Below are positions 37,686 to 46,834 of a DNA stretch of 64,000 bases, in pieces. Position 1 is the first letter of the stretch, and each line of letters opens with the position of its first letter. The notes under the pieces were generated by a model, which saw only the letters and a program-made list of their open reading frames with translations, was not told the origin of the DNA and did no database searches. The stretch covers positions 124,001 through 188,000 of the forward strand of contig NZ_JAVDSL010000004.1 of the NCBI RefSeq assembly GCF_031455295.1, read 5' to 3'. A program made the position numbers and the translations under genes. The DNA comes from Leifsonia sp. 1010. Its GTDB lineage: Bacteria; Actinomycetota; Actinomycetes; Actinomycetales; Microbacteriaceae.

Positions 37686-37969
37686 CCGCCGAGGCGTGGC
37701 CGCTGTGGGAGGTGTTCGTGCGGGCCTCGCGCGGCCTCAGCCACGTGCACGTCGGCTCGCTGCACGCCCCCGACGAGGAGCTCGCGGTGCGGAACGCCCG
37801 CGACCTGTACACCCGGCGGGGCGAGGGCGTCTCGATCTGGGTGGTGCGCTCCGACCTGATCACCGCGAGCGACCCGGACGCGAAGGATGCCTTCTTCACC
37901 GCGCCGGAGGGCAAGAACTTCCGCCACGCCACGTACTACACCGCCGCCGAGGGGGTGAAGCACCTGTGA
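37682..37969 (+). CDS. paaB: Phenylacetyl-CoA epoxidase subunit B
   Basis: A 95-residue subunit with [20 protein letters not shown] at the start and the family's [13 protein letters not shown] strand. It bridges the PaaAC complex. Start ATG 37682 overlaps the paaA stop (ATGA), and its TGA overlaps the GTG of paaC. Complete for the family. Confidence 0.95.
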   Translation: MTAEAWPLWEVFVRASRGLSHVHVGSLHAPDEELAVRNARDLYTRRGEGVSIWVVRSDLITASDPDAKDAFFTAPEGKNFRHATYYTAAEGVKHL

Positions 37970-38820
37970 CCGACACCGACCACGGCCTGACCGACACCGA
38001 CCACGGCCACGTCGAACTCAGCGCCGTCGTCCTCTCCGAGGAGTTCGTCTCCACCGACGCCCCCGCCTCCCCCGAGGTCGCCGAGTACGCGATGTGGCTG
38101 GGCGACGACGCGCTCATCCTGGCGCAGCGCCTGGGCGGCTGGATCACCCGCGCTCCGGAGCTGGAGGAGGATGTCGCCCTCGCGAACATCGCCCTCGATC
38201 TGCTCGGCCATGCCCGCTCGCTGCTGCGCTACGCCGGCTCGGCGACCGGACGCACGGAGGACGACCTGGCCTACTGGCGCGACGAGACCGGGTTCCGCTC
38301 GGCGCACCTGTTCGAGCAGCCGAACGGCGACTTCGCGCACACGATCGTCCGGCAGTTCGCCGCCGCGCACTACCTCCACCCGCTGTACGAGCGGCTGCGC
38401 GCATCCACCGATCCGGTGCTCGCCGGTGTCGCCGCCAAGGCGGTGAAGGAGGTCGACTACCACCGCGACCACGCGGACCAGTGGATGCTGCGCCTCGCGC
38501 TCGGCACGGACGAGTCGCGCCGCCGCACCCTGCGCGCCATGGAGGACGTCTGGCCGTACGTCGACGAGCTGTTCTCGGACGACGCGGCCGGAGGCGACGA
38601 CCTGTTCGCCGCGCTCGACGGCATTGCCGTCCGCCCGTCGTCCCTCCGAGAGCCGTTCCAGGCGGAGGTCGCCCCGGTGCTCGCGGAGGCGCAGCTGGAG
38701 CCGCCGACCGCGTTCCATGCGGCAGGCGGTGGCCGCCTCGGCCGGCACTCCGAGTACCTGGCGCCGCTGCTCGCGGAGCTGCAGGTGCTCGCCCGCCAGC
38801 ACCCGGGGGCGTCGTGGTGA
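37966..38820 (+). CDS. paaC: Phenylacetyl-CoA epoxidase subunit C
   Basis: A 284-residue ferritin-like structural subunit (YAMWLGDDALILAQRLGGWI, ANIALDLLGHARSLLRYAG, VKEVDYHRDHADQWMLRLA). It pairs with PaaA. Start GTG 37966 overlaps the paaB stop. The first 15 residues contain a repeated DTDHG made by a 21-base tandem duplication, so a slightly later start would also serve; the conserved fold begins near residue 18. Confidence 0.94.
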   Translation: MTDTDHGLTDTDHGHVELSAVVLSEEFVSTDAPASPEVAEYAMWLGDDALILAQRLGGWITRAPELEEDVALANIALDLLGHARSLLRYAGSATGRTEDDLAYWRDETGFRSAHLFEQPNGDFAHTIVRQFAAAHYLHPLYERLRASTDPVLAGVAAKAVKEVDYHRDHADQWMLRLALGTDESRRRTLRAMEDVWPYVDELFSDDAAGGDDLFAALDGIAVRPSSLREPFQAEVAPVLAEAQLEPPTAFHAAGGGRLGRHSEYLAPLLAELQVLARQHPGASW

Positions 38821-39296
38821 CGCATCACGCGGACGCCGCGCGGGCGTGGTCGGCGGTCGCTGCGGTGGTGGACCCTGAGGTGCCGGTGCTCAGCATCGAC
38901 GACCTGGGCGTGCTGCGCGAGGTGACCGTCTCCGACGACGGCGTCGAGGTCGTCATCACGCCGACGTACTCGGGATGCCCGGCGATGGATGCGATCCGCG
39001 AGGATGTCGTGCGCGCTCTGGCCGCGGAGGGGTTCGGCGACGTGCGCGTCCGCCTCGTGCTGTCGCCCGCGTGGACGACCGACTGGATCAGCGCGAAGGG
39101 CCGCAGCGCGCTGAAGGAGTACGGCATCGCTCCCCCGTCGGCCGCGGGCCCGGTCCGTCTGAGCATGTCGGTCAAGTGCCCGCACTGCGACTCGCTCGAT
39201 ACGCGCGAGGTGGCGCACTTCGGCTCGACGTCCTGCAAGGCGCTGTTCGTCTGCCGGTCGTGCGGCGAGCCGTTCGACCACTTCAAGGCGCTGTGA
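38817..39296 (+). CDS. paaD: Phenylacetyl-CoA epoxidase subunit D
   Basis: A 159-residue protein: an N-terminal MIP18/DUF59 domain (VVDPEVPVLSIDDLGVLREV, TYSGCPAMDAI) and a C-terminal zinc-ribbon with CPHC, SCKA and CRSC cysteines. It helps assemble the epoxidase iron-sulfur or metal centre. GTG 38817 overlaps the paaC stop; GTG 38814 is equally in frame. Confidence 0.93.
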   Translation: MTHHADAARAWSAVAAVVDPEVPVLSIDDLGVLREVTVSDDGVEVVITPTYSGCPAMDAIREDVVRALAAEGFGDVRVRLVLSPAWTTDWISAKGRSALKEYGIAPPSAAGPVRLSMSVKCPHCDSLDTREVAHFGSTSCKALFVCRSCGEPFDHFKAL

Positions 39297-39306
39297 GGAC
39301 GGCCTG

Positions 39307-40413
39307 ATGGCGCGGGCACGATTCCACACGCTCGCGGTCGCCGAGGTGCGGCCGCTGACGGCGGCGAGCGTCGAGGTCACCTTCGCGGTGCCCGAGGAGC
39401 TCCGCGGCGAGTACGACTACCTGCCCGGGCAGCACGTCGCCCTCCGCGCCCACGTCGACGGCCGGGAGCTGCGGCGCAGCTACTCGCTCTGCCGCCCGCC
39501 CCTGCCGCCGACCGCCGAACACGCCGGCCGCATCAGCGTCGCGATCAAGCGCGACCTGGGCGGCGCGTTCTCGACCTGGGCGACGAGCGAACTGCGACCG
39601 GGCGACCGAATCGACGTGATGAGCCCGCAGGGCACGTTCACCGTAGACCCGTCCCGCGTCGACGGCCGGCACGTCGTCGGTATCGCCGCGGGGTCGGGCA
39701 TCACGCCGCTGATGGCGCTCGCGAGCAGCATCCTCGACGGCTCCCCGACCGCGCAGTTCACGCTCGTCTACACGAACCGCACGGCCATCGACGTGATGTT
39801 CCTCGAGGAGCTCGCCGACCTGAAGGACCGCTACCCGTCGCGGCTCGCGCTGCACCACGTCCTCTCCCGCGAGCAGCGGTCGGCACCTCTGCTCTCCGGC
39901 CGCATCGACGAGGACCGGCTGCGCAGGATGCTCGACACGCTCATCCCGCCGGCGACCGTCGACGAGTGGTTCCTCTGCGGACCGTTCGAGCTCGTCCAGC
40001 TGTGCCGGGACGTGCTCGAGACGTACGGGGTGGAGCGGGAGCGCATCCACTTCGAGCTGTTCACGACGGGCGACCCGGTCGAGCCGCGCGGCGACGAAGG
40101 CCGTCCGGTGGTGGTGCACGACGGCGAGCGCACGGCCGAGATCGAGTTCACGCTCGACGGGCTCAGCTCGACGGTCACAACACCGGTGGATGCGAACGAG
40201 TCGGTGCTGAACGCCGCCCTGCGGGTGCGCCCCGACGTGCCCTTCGCGTGCACCGGCGGCGTCTGCGGGACCTGCCGTGCGCGTCTGGTCAGCGGCGACG
40301 TCCGGATGACGGAGAACTACGCGCTCGAGCCCGAAGAGCTCGAACGCGGTTACGTGCTGACCTGTCAGTCCCATCCCCTCACCGACCGCGTCGTGGTCGA
40401 CTACGACGTCTGA
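39307..40413 (+). CDS. paaE: Phenylacetyl-CoA epoxidase reductase
   Basis: A 368-residue reductase in three parts: FAD domain (1-105, LRRSYSLCRPP), NAD(P)H domain (110-235, GIAAGSGITPLMALASSI) and a plant-type 2Fe-2S domain whose cysteines are Cys315, Cys320, Cys323 (CTGGVCGTC) plus one in LTCQSHP. It moves electrons from NADPH to the di-iron centre of PaaA. It begins 10 bases after paaD. Confidence 0.95.
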   Translation: MARARFHTLAVAEVRPLTAASVEVTFAVPEELRGEYDYLPGQHVALRAHVDGRELRRSYSLCRPPLPPTAEHAGRISVAIKRDLGGAFSTWATSELRPGDRIDVMSPQGTFTVDPSRVDGRHVVGIAAGSGITPLMALASSILDGSPTAQFTLVYTNRTAIDVMFLEELADLKDRYPSRLALHHVLSREQRSAPLLSGRIDEDRLRRMLDTLIPPATVDEWFLCGPFELVQLCRDVLETYGVERERIHFELFTTGDPVEPRGDEGRPVVVHDGERTAEIEFTLDGLSSTVTTPVDANESVLNAALRVRPDVPFACTGGVCGTCRARLVSGDVRMTENYALEPEELERGYVLTCQSHPLTDRVVVDYDV

Positions 40414-40427
40414 ACAGCGGAGGCCCC

Positions 40428-41198
40428 GTGATCGACCTGGACATCGCCGACGGGATCGCCCGCGTCACGCTGGACGCGCCGGAGCGGCTCAACGCGCTCG
40501 GCCCCGACGACCTTCGGGCGCTGGATGCCGCCTACGCCGACGCGGAAGCCGCCGGGGTCCGGGCGCTGGTGCTGCGCGGGGAGGGCCGCGCGTTCTGCGC
40601 CGGACGCGACATCGCGGGCGTCGACCCTGCGACGGACGACGTGAGCGGCTACCTCGACGGCCTGGTGACGCCGCTGCTCCGGCGCATCGCGGACTTCCCC
40701 GCGCCGACCTTCGCCGCCGCCCAGGGCGCGTGCCTGGGTGTCGGGCTCGGACTCCTGATCGCCACGGATGTCGTCTACGTCGCAGAGGACGCGAAGGTCG
40801 GCTCGCCCTTCGCCGCCCTGGGGGCCGCCCTCGACTCCGGCGGCCACTGGCTGCTGGTCTCGCGACTCGGTCCGCACCGGGCGCTCGACCTCATCTACTC
40901 CGGGCGGCTCATCTCCGGCGCCGAAGCGGTCGCGGGCGGCCTGTTCTCACGCGTGCTTCCCGTCGATGCCCTGCGCGAAGAGGTGGATGCGGCGGCCGCG
41001 GCAGCCGCATCCGGCGCCACCCAGGCCTTCCTCGCGAGCAAGCGGATCGTCTCGGGTCTGCGCGACGGCTCTCTGGACTTCTGGGGCTCGGTCGACGCAG
41101 AGAACGCCGCACAGACGGCCCTGCGCGACACCGACGACTACCGCGAGGGGTTCCGCGCCTTCCAGGAGAAGCGGAAGCCGGGCTTCACCGGCCACTGA
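40428..41198 (+). CDS. paaG: 1,2-epoxyphenylacetyl-CoA isomerase-like (PaaG)
   Basis: A 256-residue crotonase-fold protein: FCAGRDIAGV oxyanion loop, GACLGVGLGLLIATDVVYVA, and ALGAALDSGGHWLLVSRLG. The Asp in that last stretch is typical of the PaaG isomerase, which opens the epoxide to oxepin-CoA, rather than hydratases with Glu. GTG 40428 follows GCGGAGG. It is the last gene of the paaABCDE-G operon. Confidence 0.87.
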   Translation: MIDLDIADGIARVTLDAPERLNALGPDDLRALDAAYADAEAAGVRALVLRGEGRAFCAGRDIAGVDPATDDVSGYLDGLVTPLLRRIADFPAPTFAAAQGACLGVGLGLLIATDVVYVAEDAKVGSPFAALGAALDSGGHWLLVSRLGPHRALDLIYSGRLISGAEAVAGGLFSRVLPVDALREEVDAAAAAAASGATQAFLASKRIVSGLRDGSLDFWGSVDAENAAQTALRDTDDYREGFRAFQEKRKPGFTGH

Positions 41199-41246
41199 GC
41201 CGTTTCCGGTTCCGCTGTCGCGGCCACGGCCGCTATCGCAGGGTCG

Positions 41247-41615
41247 TCAGACGCGGTCGTGCAACGTGATGTGGTAGCCGTCGGGGTCGGCGAACGTGAA
41301 CGTGCGGCCGAACGGGCCATCGATAGGCGCGGCGACGATCGTGTGCCCGTCGGCGACGAGCGCGTCGTGGATGTCCTGAACGTCGGTCGCGTGCAGCCAG
41401 ATCGCTGCGCCGATCCCGGGCTGCGCTGCTGCGTCGAGGTCGGTGCCGGGCACCAGGTCGCGGAGCGCGAACGCGATCGGCTTCGTGTCGAAGACCACGG
41501 CGTGCGGAGGCCCTGCCGGCGAGCGGACGAGCCCGAGGTACTGCTCGTAGAAGGCCTGGGAGGCGTCGAGATCACGCACCTGCAGGGAGAGGAAGTCGGG
41601 TCCGGTGGCGGGCAT
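41247..41615 (-). CDS. VOC-superfamily (glyoxalase-like) protein
   Basis: A 122-residue single VOC domain (FLSLQVRDLDASQAFYEQYL, IWLHATDVQDIHDALVADG, FTFADPDGYHITLHD). Metal-dependent VOC enzymes include glyoxalase I and extradiol dioxygenases; the paired motifs here fit a small lyase or resistance protein but the substrate is unknown. It diverges from the MarR gene, and two palindromic operators lie between them. Confidence 0.85.
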   Translation of the reverse strand: MPATGPDFLSLQVRDLDASQAFYEQYLGLVRSPAGPPHAVVFDTKPIAFALRDLVPGTDLDAAAQPGIGAAIWLHATDVQDIHDALVADGHTIVAAPIDGPFGRTFTFADPDGYHITLHDRV

Positions 41616-41633
41616 GGAGTGCTCCTTCGTTTT

Positions 41634-41651
41634 GTGTCAGTTATCTGACAC
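41634..41651. promoter_or_regulatory. MarR operator 1
   Basis: GTGTCAG-TTAT-CTGACAC, a perfect inverted repeat with 7-base arms, near the start of the VOC gene. It is paired with a second site 28 bases away (centre to centre). Confidence 0.72.
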
Positions 41652-41661
41652 GGCCCAATCT

Positions 41662-41679
41662 ATGTCAGAATACTGACAT
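41662..41679. promoter_or_regulatory. MarR operator 2, overlapping the marR start
   Basis: ATGTCAG-AATA-CTGACAT, a perfect 7-base-arm inverted repeat whose end covers the marR ATG at 41678. Binding would stop the start of transcription or translation, implying autorepression. Confidence 0.75.
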
Positions 41680-42139
41680 GAGTCAAGACGGAGTCGGCGT
41701 GGACCTCGAGACGTCGCTGGGCTACCTGCTCAAAGAGGCGTCGAGCACGCTGCGCGCGGCCATGGAGGATGTCCTCCGCCCCCTCGGCATGACCATCACG
41801 CACTACTCGTGTCTGGAGCTGCTGTCGCAGCGGCCCGGCCTCTCGAACTCGGAACTCGCACGCGGGACGTTCGTCACCCGCCAGTCGATGAACGTGCTCC
41901 TTCAGGCGCTGGAGCGGGAGGGGGACGTGACGCGCCCGTCGGAGGCACCCGTCGGGAAGGTTCTCCCCACCCGGCTCACCGCTCGCGGCCGTCGGCGTCT
42001 CGAGCAGGCGAGCGCGGCCGTGCGATCCGTGGAGGTCCGGATGCTCTCAGGACTCACGGAGACGGAGCAGGCGGTGGCCCGCCGCATCCTGCGGAGCATG
42101 ATCGCGTCGCTGCGCGGCGACAACAGCGGCGTCAGCTGA
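41678..42139 (+). CDS. MarR-family transcriptional regulator
   Basis: A 153-residue winged-helix regulator (THYSCLELLSQRPGLSNSEL, ARGTFVTRQSMNVLLQALER, then a wing LPTRLTARGRRRL). It likely represses itself and the VOC gene through the two sites upstream and is released by a small molecule or stress. It ends convergent with maltokinase, overlapping by eight bases. Confidence 0.9.
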   Translation: MSQDGVGVDLETSLGYLLKEASSTLRAAMEDVLRPLGMTITHYSCLELLSQRPGLSNSELARGTFVTRQSMNVLLQALEREGDVTRPSEAPVGKVLPTRLTARGRRRLEQASAAVRSVEVRMLSGLTETEQAVARRILRSMIASLRGDNSGVS

Positions 42140-43469
42140 CGCGGGTCGCCAGCAGCCGCTGCACCGCCGACAGCGGGATCGGGATCCACGCCGGCCGGTG
42201 CCGCGCCTCGTACGCGATCTCGTACACCGCTTTGTCGAGCTCGAACGCGTCGAGGAGCAGGCGGAAGTCCTCGACCTCGGAGCCGGCGACCGACGCGTAC
42301 CCGTCGAGGTACGCCTGGCGGGCGTTCGCGGCCCAGGCCGTCGCATCCACCGGCGTCTCCCTCCGTGCGAGAGAGCCGGCGACGTAGTCGAACGAGCGCA
42401 GCATCCCGGCGACATCGCGCATGGTCGCATCCGGCAGGGCGCGCTCGGCGAGCGGGCGCAGCGGCTCGCCCTCGAAGTCGATGAACTGCCAGCCGCGGTC
42501 CGGCGCGTAGAGCACCTGGCCCAGGTGGAGGTCGCCGTGGATGCGCTGCAGCAGCGGGAGCGGCGCAGCGGCCGCGTCCTCGTACACGGCGGCGATCCCC
42601 GCGCGGAGCTCGTCGACCTCGGGCACCTCGGTGGTCGTGACCGTGAGACGTCGGAACATCCCGTCGAGGGCGAGCGCGACATCCTCTTTCGTCGCCGGCT
42701 TCGTGGGCAGCGAGCGGGCCATCAGGCGATGCAGCTCGGCTGTGCCCGCGCCGAGCTGGTAGGCGCGGTCGGTGAAGTCCTCGCCGCGCTCGGCGGCGCT
42801 GACCGCCAGCTCCCATCCGTCCTCCGCGCCCGGCACGAAGTCCTGCATGAGGGCGAGCTCGCCGGATGCGGTCCCGCCCGACGGGGTCGGCCAGCTGCCG
42901 GTGAGCCAGCCGAGCAGAGCCGGCGTCCGCCTCGAGCCGCCCGCTGTGAGCGCGGCGAGCGTCGAGACGTCGGGGTTCTCGCCGTCCTGCACCACGCGGA
43001 ACACCTTGATGAGGGCGAGACGGCCGTCGTCGAGCTCGCCGACGATGGACGTGTTCGACTGCTCGCCTGTCAGTCGTCGTGACGAGCGCACCGCGATCCG
43101 TTCGCCGAGCGTGTGGCCATGCGCGTGCGCGTCCCGACCCTCTGAGCGCTCCTGGCCGGTCATCAGCTGCACGAGGGACGCGACGTACGCCTCCTCCGTC
43201 GGACCGTCGTAGAGGTACCGTCCCCCGGCCTCGCCGATCAGCGCGGACTCGTCGCCGTCGCGGCTCGCGCGCGCGACCACGGGCACCTGATAGACGCGCG
43301 GCGTGCGGGGCGCCTCGTCGCAGAAGAAGTAGGTGACGACGCGGGCGTCGGCGTCCGCGGGTTCGGCGTCGAACGACGCGAGAAGCCGCAGGCGCGGCTC
43401 GACGTTCTTCGTCGAGTACCAGCGCTGACGTCGCATCCACGTCCCGACCAGCTCGGTGAGTTCGGTCAT
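42132..43469 (-). CDS. mak: Maltokinase (trehalose-to-glycogen pathway)
   Basis: A 445-residue kinase that phosphorylates maltose to maltose-1-phosphate in the GlgE route. It shows an N-terminal cap (MRRQRWYSTKNVEPRLRLL), catalytic loop RIHGDLHLGQVL and metal motif FIDFEGEPLRPLAERALPD, followed by MRDVAGMLRSFDY. This combination is the actinobacterial Mak/Pep2 type. No treS or glgE is visible next to it in the window. Start ATG 43469. Confidence 0.9.
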   Translation of the reverse strand: MTELTELVGTWMRRQRWYSTKNVEPRLRLLASFDAEPADADARVVTYFFCDEAPRTPRVYQVPVVARASRDGDESALIGEAGGRYLYDGPTEEAYVASLVQLMTGQERSEGRDAHAHGHTLGERIAVRSSRRLTGEQSNTSIVGELDDGRLALIKVFRVVQDGENPDVSTLAALTAGGSRRTPALLGWLTGSWPTPSGGTASGELALMQDFVPGAEDGWELAVSAAERGEDFTDRAYQLGAGTAELHRLMARSLPTKPATKEDVALALDGMFRRLTVTTTEVPEVDELRAGIAAVYEDAAAAPLPLLQRIHGDLHLGQVLYAPDRGWQFIDFEGEPLRPLAERALPDATMRDVAGMLRSFDYVAGSLARRETPVDATAWAANARQAYLDGYASVAGSEVEDFRLLLDAFELDKAVYEIAYEARHRPAWIPIPLSAVQRLLATRVS

Positions 43470-43526
43470 GCCTGAACCGTACGCCCGCTGCGCCGTTTGC
43501 GCGCCGGGTCCAGCGAATCCTGAGGA

Positions 43527-44966
43527 TCAGTGCCGGCCGAGCACGACACCTCGTGCGGCCAGGAACGGCTGCGGGTCGATCTGCAGGCCGTTGACCCGCA
43601 CCTCGAAGTGCAGGTGGCAGCCGGTCGACAGCCCCGTCGACCCCACCTGCGCGATCGGCTGGCCCGCGGCGACCTGCTGTCCGGCCGTCACCCCGATGCC
43701 CCCGTCGCGGATGTGGCCGTATGCGGTCTGCACGCCCCCGCCATGGTCGATGAGGATGAAGTTGCCGTACCCGCTGTAGGGCCCTGCCCGGACGACCGTG
43801 CCCGCCGCTGCCGCGTAGATGGTCGTCCCGCAGGCGGCGCCGAGGTCGTCACCGGGATGGAACGGGTCGGTGCCGAGCGGACGCGACGGCCGCGGGCCGA
43901 ACACGTCGGTGAGCGAGCCCTGCACCGGGAGCGCCCACCCGCTCGCGACGAGGGTCGGGTCGGAGGTGAGCACCTGCCAGCCGGAGCCGGCCTCGATCAC
44001 CGTCGGCGCGGCGGCGAGCGCTGCGGAGGCCGCATTGACCTGGGCCTGCGCGTCGGCCACGGCCTGCTGGCTGCTGTCCACATCCACCGCTGCGACCGCC
44101 TGGGCCGCACTCTGGGCCTTCTCGGCCCAGCTCTGCGCGAGCTTCTTCTCTGCGGAGGCCTCGCGGATGGCGGCGTCGCGATCCTTCGAGAGGGCGGCGA
44201 GCCGGTCGGCGGCGCCCAGCTTGGTCAGCAGGTCACCGGAGCCCTGCAGGGCCGCGCTGAGCGGATCCTGGGTCAGGAAGTGCGTGCCGGACGAACGGAT
44301 CAGCGCGGTCGCGAACGCGGCGCTCTTGCGCGCCTGCTCGGCTGCGGCGTCCGCCTGCTTCTGCACGGCGTCGGCCGCGGCCTGCGCCTGGTCGTGCTCG
44401 CGCTGGGCGGTCTCCGATTCGCTCATCGCGTCGGCCAGCTGCGCCTGCGCCGAGGCGAGGTCGCTGGCCAGTTGCACGGCCCGCTCGAGGTCGGCGGGGT
44501 CGACCGTCGGGAACTGCGGGAGGTCGGGAACACTGAGAGTGATCTCATCCGACGGAGCCGGGTCCGGGGCCGCGGGCGGGTTCGCGGCCGGCGGTGTGGA
44601 CGCCGGCGGAGAGGACGGAGGCGCTGACGGGGTGGGGGTCGGTGTGGGCGTCGGGTCCGGGGTGGGTGTCGGGTCCGGCGTCGGCGTCGGCGTCGGGTCT
44701 GGAGTGGGATCCGGCGTCGGATCGGGCTCGCCCGACGGCGTCGGATCCGGTGTCGCAGGCGCGCCGCCGCCGGTCGCATCCACTCCGGGGGCACCCGATC
44801 CGTCCGTCGCCGCGGGCGCGCACTCGGTGGTGCACTCGTCAGCCATGGCGGGCGATGAGACGCCCAGCAGACTCCCGGCGACCAGCACCAGCGCCGCCCA
44901 CGCGGGAGTCAGGCGCGGCCCCGCGGGTCGCGTCGCCCTCCTGTGTCGTCCGAGCGATGCGTGCAT
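43527..44966 (-). CDS. Secreted M23 peptidase with coiled coil and Pro-repeat
   Basis: A 479-residue secreted protein: signal peptide (1-42, Arg-rich n-region, cut near AMA), a (PT/DPTP) repeat about 75-125, a long Ala/Gln-rich coiled coil (about 160-320), and an M23 domain with zinc motifs HPGDDLGAACG and HLHFEVRVNG. Such proteins cut peptidoglycan during growth or division. Start MHASLG at 44966; a frame to 45044 adds residues before the signal peptide. Confidence 0.85.
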   Translation of the reverse strand: MHASLGRHRRATRPAGPRLTPAWAALVLVAGSLLGVSSPAMADECTTECAPAATDGSGAPGVDATGGGAPATPDPTPSGEPDPTPDPTPDPTPTPTPDPTPTPDPTPTPTPTPSAPPSSPPASTPPAANPPAAPDPAPSDEITLSVPDLPQFPTVDPADLERAVQLASDLASAQAQLADAMSESETAQREHDQAQAAADAVQKQADAAAEQARKSAAFATALIRSSGTHFLTQDPLSAALQGSGDLLTKLGAADRLAALSKDRDAAIREASAEKKLAQSWAEKAQSAAQAVAAVDVDSSQQAVADAQAQVNAASAALAAAPTVIEAGSGWQVLTSDPTLVASGWALPVQGSLTDVFGPRPSRPLGTDPFHPGDDLGAACGTTIYAAAAGTVVRAGPYSGYGNFILIDHGGGVQTAYGHIRDGGIGVTAGQQVAAGQPIAQVGSTGLSTGCHLHFEVRVNGLQIDPQPFLAARGVVLGRH

Positions 44967-45082
44967 GATCAGAACGGGCCGGCGGCATACGCCGTTCGGC
45001 CTGTAGTGAGATGCTCTCACCGCTCGGGGTGGGGAACAAGACACCCGTTCGAGGTCGGATGCGGCTCACAGCATCCGCACGT

Positions 45083-45088
45083 TACGGT
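45083..45088 (+). promoter_or_regulatory. -10 box of lepB
   Basis: TACGGT, eight bases before the GTG at 45097, fits a leaderless lepB transcript. Confidence 0.4.
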
Positions 45089-45096
45089 GAGAGATT

Positions 45097-45831
45097 GTGA
45101 CCGACAGTACTGCCACCGCGCGCCCGCGACGATCCGCCCGGCGCACGTCCAGCTGGAAGACGTTGCTGCGCGATGTGGTGATCATCTTCGTGGTGGCGGT
45201 GCTGGTGTCGTTCCTGATCAAGACCTTCGTCGCGCGCTCCTTCTACATCCCCTCCGGGTCGATGGAAAACACCCTCCAGATCAACGACCGCATCATCGTC
45301 AACGAGCTCCAGCCGAAGGTGTTCGGCCTGCAGCGCGGCGATGTCGTCGTGTTCAAGGATCCGGGTGGATGGCTCCCGCCGGCCCCGCCGGAGACCGGCA
45401 ACGCGTTCCAGCAGGGCGTCGGCGCCGTGCTCGACTTCGTGGGCCTGGGCGCGTCGGACTCCGACCAGCACCTCGTCAAGCGCCTCATCGGCCTTCCGGG
45501 CGACCACATTACCTGCTGCAACGCTCTGGGGCAGATGAGCGTCAACGGCGTTCCCCTCAAGGAGCCGTACGTGCTGCTTCCCGCCGGAGTCCAGGCGGTG
45601 TCCGAGAAGTCGTTCGACGTGACGGTGCCAGAGGGCTCGGTCTGGGTGATGGGCGACAACCGCTACAACTCGGCCGATTCGCGCTACCACATGGACGATC
45701 CGGGCGAGGGCTTCGTGCCGCTCTCAGACGTCGTCGGCAAGGCGTTCGTGATCAGCTGGCCGGCCAGCCACTGGTCGTGGCTCGACGACTACCCCGACGT
45801 CTTCCGCGGCGTCGAGCGCGAGGACAAGTAG
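45097..45831 (+). CDS. lepB: Signal peptidase I
   Basis: A 244-residue membrane protease that removes signal peptides. One membrane helix (about 25-45), nucleophile Ser55 in YIPSGSMENTL, Lys128 in QHLVKRLIGLPGD, and a late GDNRYNSADSRYH motif. An extra loop of about 40 residues (88-125) lies between the Ser and Lys motifs, common in actinobacteria. Start is GTG. The gene is not next to rplS or rnhB in this window. Confidence 0.95.
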   Translation: MTDSTATARPRRSARRTSSWKTLLRDVVIIFVVAVLVSFLIKTFVARSFYIPSGSMENTLQINDRIIVNELQPKVFGLQRGDVVVFKDPGGWLPPAPPETGNAFQQGVGAVLDFVGLGASDSDQHLVKRLIGLPGDHITCCNALGQMSVNGVPLKEPYVLLPAGVQAVSEKSFDVTVPEGSVWVMGDNRYNSADSRYHMDDPGEGFVPLSDVVGKAFVISWPASHWSWLDDYPDVFRGVEREDK

Positions 45832-45858
45832 CCCGAGCCGCTTGAGCGGGCGCGAGGG

Positions 45859-46806
45859 TCAGTTCTCGGAGCGGCCGAGGCGCCAGTAGCCCATGAAGGC
45901 GACGCGCGAGCGGTCGATGCCGTGGTCGCGGACGAGCAGGCGGCGGAGCGTCTTGACGGCCGCCGACTCCCCCGCGATCCAGGCGTAGAAGCCGGGATGC
46001 GTGTCCTCCGGAGTCTCCCAGAGGATGTCGCGGTCCACATCCACCTCGTCGAGACTCTGCGACGCGGTCGCCGACGCCGCAGCGACGACGTGCGGGTTCT
46101 CGGCGAGCCACCGCTGCACGGCCGGCAGGAGCTCGGTGCCCGTCACCGCCTCGCCCCGCGGCAGCCAGGTGACGGAGGCATGCGCGGGCAGCCGGAGCTC
46201 GAGAGCGTCGTCCGCCGACGGCACCTCGATGAACGCCCGCGCGCGGCACCCACCGGGCAGCGCTTCGAGAATGGATGCGATGGCCGGCGTCGCGGTCTCG
46301 TCGCCGACGAGCAGCAGTTCGCGCGCCTCGCCGGGGCGCCAGTCGATGCCGACGCCGCGGTGCTCGCTGCGCGCATCCGGTCCGATCACGACGATCTCGT
46401 CGCCGGGAGCCGCGCCGAGCAGCCAGCGGGAGGCGGGACCGCCGTCCGCGTGCACGACGAAGTCGACGTCGAGCCGGCAGCCGTCGGTATCGATCGCCCG
46501 CACGGTGTAGGTGCGGAAGGGGTTGCGGAGGTGGTCGGGGAGGGCGCGCCACCGCTCGAACCAGTCGCCCGCGAAGTGGGCCTCCTCGTCATCGATGCCG
46601 AGGTCGGAGTACGAGCCGTCCGCGAGCGGGAAGAGGAGTTTGATCCGCTGATCCAGGCACTCGGTCCCGAAGTGCGTGAAGTCGTCGCACCGGAAGGTGA
46701 CGCGGGTGAAGTGCGGGCTCAGCCGCTGGATCCGCTCGACGGCCGCGCGGTACGGCCGGTACGCGGGCCGGGGGCGCTCAGTGCGGGTGGGGGCGAGGAT
46801 GGTCAC
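45859..46806 (-). CDS. Siderophore-interacting protein (ferric reductase)
   Basis: A 315-residue FAD-binding protein of the ViuB/SIP family. FTRVTFRCDDFTHFG and RTYTVRAIDTDGCRLDVDFVVH form the flavin domain; the C-terminal NAD-like domain ends in GYWRLGRSEN. It reduces iron from ferric siderophores in the cytoplasm. A DtxR/IdeR box lies 28 bases upstream, so it should be induced in low iron. Confidence 0.92.
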   Translation of the reverse strand: MTILAPTRTERPRPAYRPYRAAVERIQRLSPHFTRVTFRCDDFTHFGTECLDQRIKLLFPLADGSYSDLGIDDEEAHFAGDWFERWRALPDHLRNPFRTYTVRAIDTDGCRLDVDFVVHADGGPASRWLLGAAPGDEIVVIGPDARSEHRGVGIDWRPGEARELLLVGDETATPAIASILEALPGGCRARAFIEVPSADDALELRLPAHASVTWLPRGEAVTGTELLPAVQRWLAENPHVVAAASATASQSLDEVDVDRDILWETPEDTHPGFYAWIAGESAAVKTLRRLLVRDHGIDRSRVAFMGYWRLGRSEN

Positions 46807-46834
46807 GGCGGCCTTCCGAAGCAGGGGGCGGGAC

